Assembly: GCA_964408185.1 (NCBI GenBank)
Contig: CAYOYK010000085.1
Span: 1 to 8,799 of the forward strand
Reading direction: 5' to 3'
Origin: CAYOYK01 sp964408185
GTDB lineage: Bacteria; Bacillota; Clostridia; Christensenellales; Aristaeellaceae
DNA length: 8,799 nucleotides
Below, piece by piece: positions 5,670 to 8,799 of this stretch. The number at the start of each line of letters is the position of its first letter. Position 1 is the first letter of the stretch. Under the pieces are notes generated by a model. That model saw only the letters and a list, made by a program, of their open reading frames with translations. It ran no database searches and was not told the DNA's origin. The position numbers were made by a program, and so were the translations under genes.

Positions 5670-6719
5670 CTACGCAAACAGGATCAGGAACAGCTTGGCG
5701 GTCAAAAAGCCGATCAGACCGCAGCCGGGGAATGTAAGCACCCATGTGAGGATTAAGTCCTTCACCGTCGCCCAGTTGACGCTGCGCAGCCGACGGGACG
5801 CGCCCACGCCCATGATGGCGGTCGTTTTGGTATGCGTGGTGCTAACGGGCACGCCGGTCAACGTGGAGAACAACAGGCAGAGCGCGCCCGCCAGATCGGC
5901 CGAGAAGCCCTGATAGGTGGTCAGCTTCACCATATCCTTGCCGACGGACTTGATAATCCGATACCCGCCGATGGAGGTCCCCAGCGCCATGACCAGCGAG
6001 CAGAGGGCCATAAGCCAAACGGGAACCGTAAACAGGCTCGCATCCGCTTGACCGTTAGAGAGCGCGGCGGCCAGCAGAAACACCGCGATAAACTTCTGCC
6101 CGTCCTGCGCGCCATGCATAAAGGCCATGGCCGCGCCGCCTCCCACCTGTGCGCGGGCAAAGAACTTGTTTGTTTTTCGTCGATCCATCGAACGGCAGGT
6201 AAACTCCGTAAGCCTCGCGCACACAAAGCCTAGGCCAAAGCCAAGCACCGTGGAGAGCAGCAGTCCCCACAGCACCTTTATCCACTCGCCGCTGTTGATG
6301 CCGCCCAGCCCGTTCTGTATGGCGATGGCGGCCCCGCTTAATCCGGCGATCAGCGCGTGGCTCTCGCTGGTGGGAATGCCAAAGTACCATGCGACCGTCG
6401 CCCACAGCACAATGGCCACCATGGCCGCGCACAAAGCGATGAGCGCCGTATGCGCGTTGCCGCCAAAATCAACCATGTTGTAGATGGTCATGGCCACGGC
6501 CGGGCTGATGCTGGTCATGACAAACACACCGAGGAAATTGCAGATCGCCGCCATGACGATGGCGGGGCGCATGCCGATGGCGCGCGTGGAGACGCAGGTT
6601 GCAATGGCGTTGGGCGCGTCTGTCCACCCGTTTACTAAAATCACTGCCAGCGTAAGAACTGTGGAGATCAGCAGCGCCGGGTTTTGCAGCATTTGGTTCC
6701 AAAATGACAACAGCGTCAT
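5670..6719 (-). CDS. pit: PiT-family inorganic phosphate transporter
   Basis: This 349-residue membrane protein is a low-affinity, ion-coupled inorganic phosphate permease (PF01384). The two inverted-repeat halves carry the family signatures. In the first half NGWTDAPNAIAT (30-41) is the GxxDxxNA motif and PTSESHALIAG (116-126) the PTSxSHA motif. In the second half HGAQDGQKF (202-210) and GVPVSTTHTKTT near the C-terminus match them. Many hydrophobic segments alternate with short loops; a basic stretch DRRKTNKF (179-186) marks the central cytosolic loop. ATG 6719 has AGAGGA about 8 nt upstream. It leads a two-gene operon with the DUF47 gene. A phosphate role is well supported by family and partner; sulfate transport, known for some relatives, is less likely with a DUF47 partner. 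Confidence 0.94.
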   Translation of the reverse strand: MTLLSFWNQMLQNPALLISTVLTLAVILVNGWTDAPNAIATCVSTRAIGMRPAIVMAAICNFLGVFVMTSISPAVAMTIYNMVDFGGNAHTALIALCAAMVAIVLWATVAWYFGIPTSESHALIAGLSGAAIAIQNGLGGINSGEWIKVLWGLLLSTVLGFGLGFVCARLTEFTCRSMDRRKTNKFFARAQVGGGAAMAFMHGAQDGQKFIAVFLLAAALSNGQADASLFTVPVWLMALCSLVMALGTSIGGYRIIKSVGKDMVKLTTYQGFSADLAGALCLLFSTLTGVPVSTTHTKTTAIMGVGASRRLRSVNWATVKDLILTWVLTFPGCGLIGFLTAKLFLILFA

Positions 6720-6766
6720 GCACTCAATCCTCTATTGTATAGCTTTCGACTGCTAGGTGCCAACAA

Positions 6767-6795
6767 ATCATAGCATAGGGGCATGTGCATGTCAA
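6767..6795 (-). promoter_or_regulatory. Sigma-A promoter of the pit operon, overlapping the hydantoinase stop codon
   Basis: On the minus strand TTGACA (6790-6795) is followed after 17 bp by TATGAT (6767-6772, five of six), preceded by TGC, an extended -10. Transcription would start near 6760, about 40 nt before the pit ATG. The TGA stop of the upstream gene (6792-6794) lies inside the -35 hexamer. Confidence 0.82.
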
Positions 6796-8153
6796 TCTGT
6801 ATCGACGCGCCTGCGGGGGAGATAGCGCCCCCAGCCCTTCTGCCCGACAAACACCCCGTCCCGATACACAAGCTGTCCGCGGCTGTATGTGCGCGCAATC
6901 GCGCCGTGCAGACGCTCGCCCTCCCAGACGGTGTGATCGTTTGCGCCGTGCAGCTCCTTGTTGCGAATGGTACGCTCGCGCGAAGGATCGAACAGCACCA
7001 TATCGGCGTCCTTGCCGATGGTCAGCGCGCCCTTTCGGTGTGCCAGCCCGAAAATGTGCGCCGGGTTGGCTGCGCATAGTGACACGGCCCGCTCAAAGGG
7101 AATGCTTCCTTGGCTGGCTTCGCTCAGCAAATAGGAATACATCAGCTCCACGCCCGCGCAGCCGTTGGGGATCTTGCTAAAGTCGTGCAGCCCCAAGTCC
7201 TTGTCCGCCTGCTGGAAGGGGCAATGGTCGGTGGCGACCGTATCGATCACGCCGCTCCGCACGGCTTGCCAGAGCGCTTTCCGCGAGGCCTCTCCCTTGA
7301 TGGCGGGCGAGCAGACAAAGTTGCGGCCGTTCGCCCTGCGGTAGACCTCGTTTGTGAAGCGCAGGTACTGCGGACAGGTCTCGGCATAGACCGTCTGACC
7401 CAGCGCGCGGGCATGCTCAATCTCCGCAACGCCCTCCGCGCTGGCCTGATGAACCAAGTACAGCGGAGCGTCCGCCATGCGGGCAAGGCACAGCGCGCGA
7501 TGCACCGCCTCGGCTTCTACGGCCTCCGGGCGGGACAGATAGTGATGGTAAGCGTCGGTCAAGCCAGCGTCCACAAAGCGGCGCGTGAGCAGCTCCACCA
7601 TGTCGCGGTTCTCGGCATGGATGGCAACCAGCGCGCCCTCCTTGGCGCAGGCTTCAAGAAGCGTGTAGATTTCCCCATCCTTCAGGCCAAAATCGTACAC
7701 CATGTAGGCCTTGTAGCTGGTTACGCCCGCGCGGATGCAATCGGCCAAGCTGGGCAGGGCGCTCATATCGGATACGCCGATGTGGAACGCATAGTCCACG
7801 CAGGCGCTGCCGGAGCAGAGCGCGTCTCGGCGCTTGAGCGTATCCGGGAAGCTCTCGCCCTTGTTTTGCGAGGCATAGTCGATGATCGTTGTCGTACCGC
7901 CGCAGGCCGCCGCGCGCGTACCCGTAAAGAAACTGTCCGCCGAGGGCACGGCGCTTGTATCCAGCTCCATGTGCGTGTGCGCGTCAATTGCGCCGGGCAG
8001 CACCAGCAGGCCGGTCGCATCCACAACGGTCGCGTCGGGCGTGGGGGAAAGGCTTTCGCCCAGCAGCGAAATTACGCCGTTCTCCACGGCGACGTCCGCG
8101 CGAAAGCGTTCGTTTGCACACACAATCGTGCCATTTTTGATGAGAAGGTCCAT
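6792..8153 (-). CDS. hydA: Dihydropyrimidinase / D-hydantoinase
   Basis: This 453-residue amidohydrolase opens cyclic ureides such as dihydropyrimidines or hydantoins to N-carbamoyl amino acids, using a binuclear metal centre. All ligands are visible: HTH at 59-61 in GAIDAHTHME, carboxylated Lys148 in SYKAYMVYDFG, His179 in HAEN, His235 in LVHQAS and Asp309 in ATDHCPF. FSKIPNGCAGVE is the substrate-binding loop typical of dihydropyrimidinases rather than dihydroorotases or allantoinases. ATG 8153 follows a modest GAGGGGG (8163-8169) 9 nt upstream. No beta-ureidopropionase, carbamoylase or dihydropyrimidine dehydrogenase is next to it, so the pathway direction is unknown. No terminator separates it from the pit promoter, so read-through into pit is possible. 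The symbol is that used for hydantoinase; it should not be confused with hydrogenase HydA. Confidence 0.93.
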   Translation of the reverse strand: MDLLIKNGTIVCANERFRADVAVENGVISLLGESLSPTPDATVVDATGLLVLPGAIDAHTHMELDTSAVPSADSFFTGTRAAACGGTTTIIDYASQNKGESFPDTLKRRDALCSGSACVDYAFHIGVSDMSALPSLADCIRAGVTSYKAYMVYDFGLKDGEIYTLLEACAKEGALVAIHAENRDMVELLTRRFVDAGLTDAYHHYLSRPEAVEAEAVHRALCLARMADAPLYLVHQASAEGVAEIEHARALGQTVYAETCPQYLRFTNEVYRRANGRNFVCSPAIKGEASRKALWQAVRSGVIDTVATDHCPFQQADKDLGLHDFSKIPNGCAGVELMYSYLLSEASQGSIPFERAVSLCAANPAHIFGLAHRKGALTIGKDADMVLFDPSRERTIRNKELHGANDHTVWEGERLHGAIARTYSRGQLVYRDGVFVGQKGWGRYLPRRRVDTD

Positions 8154-8191
8154 CCAAACGCGCCCCCTCTAATGATGATTGATGATGGCTT

Positions 8192-8221
8192 AGTATAGCG
8201 CGCGCGGCCGGCGCGTGTCAA
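8192..8221 (-). promoter_or_regulatory. Sigma-A promoter of the hydantoinase gene with all-G/C spacer
   Basis: On the minus strand TTGACA (8216-8221) is followed by an 18-bp spacer (8198-8215) made only of G and C, then TATACT (8192-8197, five of six). Transcription would start near 8185, about 32 nt before the ATG. The -35 directly follows the U-tract of the hydrogenase terminator. Confidence 0.72.
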
Positions 8222-8224
8222 ATA

Positions 8225-8252
8225 CAAAAAGGAGCGGCGCATGCGCCGCTCC
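8225..8252 (-). terminator. Intrinsic terminator of the [FeFe] hydrogenase gene
   Basis: Bases 8231-8252 form a perfect 22-bp palindrome (arms GGAGCGGCG and CGCCGCTCC around a 4-nt loop). On the minus strand it is followed by TTTTTGTATTT. It lies 23 bp after the hydrogenase stop codon. There is no U-tract in the plus direction. Confidence 0.92.
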
Positions 8253-8275
8253 ATGGAAACCAGATTGAAACCGGA

Positions 8276-8799
8276 TTACTTGCTGTACTTCGGCCGAGCC
8301 GTGTAGGTGGTGTGCAGCAGGTGATGCGCCTTGTGGCTGTTGGGCTTCTCAAGGTACTCGTCATAGACCTTCTTGATCTGCGGGTTCTCGTGGCTCTTGC
8401 GCAGCGTCTTGGCGGCGTCCTCGCCGTAAAGGGCCTTGGCGCGCTCCGCACGGATATCGCAGGTGTTGCGCACATTGGCGGACACGATGGGCTGGCCGCC
8501 GCCGTTGACGCAGCCGCCCGGGCAGCCCATGACCTCGATGAAGTGATAGCTCTTCTCGCCGCTCTTGATAGCGTCCAGCAGCTTGCTGGCGCAACCCGTG
8601 CTGGAGGCGACGGCGACCTTCACATCCAGATCGCCAACCTTAACGGTGGCCTCCTTGATGCCGTCAATGCCGCGCACGGCGGTGAAGTCAACGTTATCCA
8701 GCTCTTTGCCGGTAATCAGCGTGTACGCGGTACGCAGGGCCGCTTCCATCACGCCGCCGGTCGCGCCGAAGATGACGCCCGCGCCGGTGCTCTCGCCCA
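8276..8799 (-). CDS. [FeFe] hydrogenase large subunit, C-terminal part, cut by window edge
   Basis: This is the H-cluster end of an iron-only hydrogenase, which reduces protons to hydrogen or the reverse. The visible 173 complete codons read GESTGAGVIFGATGGVMEAA at the open end, a conserved H-domain segment. EVMGCPGGCVNGGGQP follows, whose two cysteines bind the [4Fe-4S] cluster and bridge to the di-iron site. The end (NPQIKKVYDEYLEKP through HHLLHTTY) is the small-subunit domain (PF02256), fused at the C-terminus as in monomeric and multimeric clostridial enzymes. The frame stays open to the edge, so an internal ATG at 8752 is not the start. The N-terminal FeS domains are outside the window, so monomeric ferredoxin-dependent and bifurcating NAD(P)-linked types cannot be told apart. 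It has its own terminator. Confidence 0.96.
   Translation of the reverse strand, partial: GESTGAGVIFGATGGVMEAALRTAYTLITGKELDNVDFTAVRGIDGIKEATVKVGDLDVKVAVASSTGCASKLLDAIKSGEKSYHFIEVMGCPGGCVNGGGQPIVSANVRNTCDIRAERAKALYGEDAAKTLRKSHENPQIKKVYDEYLEKPNSHKAHHLLHTTYTARPKYSK

Noticed and set aside
7110..8198. A 362-codon plus-strand open frame
   Set aside because: It lies antisense to the hydantoinase gene, whose full set of catalytic motifs is intact; long antisense frames are expected in GC-rich genes.
8256..8277. An 11-bp tandem repeat (GAAACCAGATT, GAAACCGGATT) at the hydrogenase stop codon
   Set aside because: Only two imperfect units, lying at the gene end before the terminator; most likely chance or local slippage.

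Overview
The window looks like chromosomal DNA from an anaerobic, fairly GC-rich member of the Clostridia (Bacillota). The evidence is an H-cluster [FeFe] hydrogenase, a DegV-family protein, a PiT/DUF47 phosphate pair, a stand-alone ComEC-like metallo-hydrolase lipoprotein, tRNA genes with encoded CCA ends, strong GGAGG ribosome binding sites and sigma-A promoters built on TTGACA with 17-18 bp spacers. Genus cannot be read from this window.

Left part (1-3110). A truncated uppP (cell-wall lipid carrier recycling) runs off the left edge on the minus strand and diverges from a plus-strand pair: a metallo-beta-lactamase-fold lipoprotein and, 69 bp later, a cysteine-rich 211-residue protein of unknown function. 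The start region of the cysteine-rich gene holds a nested inverted repeat that includes its start codon, plus a sequence resembling a mother-cell (sigma-K/E type) promoter. Its 3' end overlaps the 3' end of the convergent DegV-family gene by 53 bp.

Middle (3111-4920). A stretch of about 390 bp without a recognisable gene and an alpha/beta-hydrolase esterase look lower in GC than the flanks. They lie beside a three-gene tRNA operon (Arg-TCT, His-GTG, Gln-TTG, transcribed in that order on the minus strand) with its own consensus promoter and intrinsic terminator.

Right part (4921-8799), all minus strand. A low-affinity phosphate transporter (pit) is followed 12 bp later by a DUF47 PhoU-like partner, making a two-gene operon. 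Upstream of it is a dihydropyrimidinase/D-hydantoinase whose stop codon lies inside the -35 box of the pit promoter. Upstream again is the C-terminal end of an [FeFe] hydrogenase, closed by a perfectly palindromic terminator whose U-tract runs into the hydantoinase promoter.

Most genes are ordinary housekeeping or metabolic ones. The least explained part is the cysteine-rich gene with its start-codon dyad and antisense tail overlap (about 1519-2222). The gene-free interval with its long hairpin (3111-3497) comes second.
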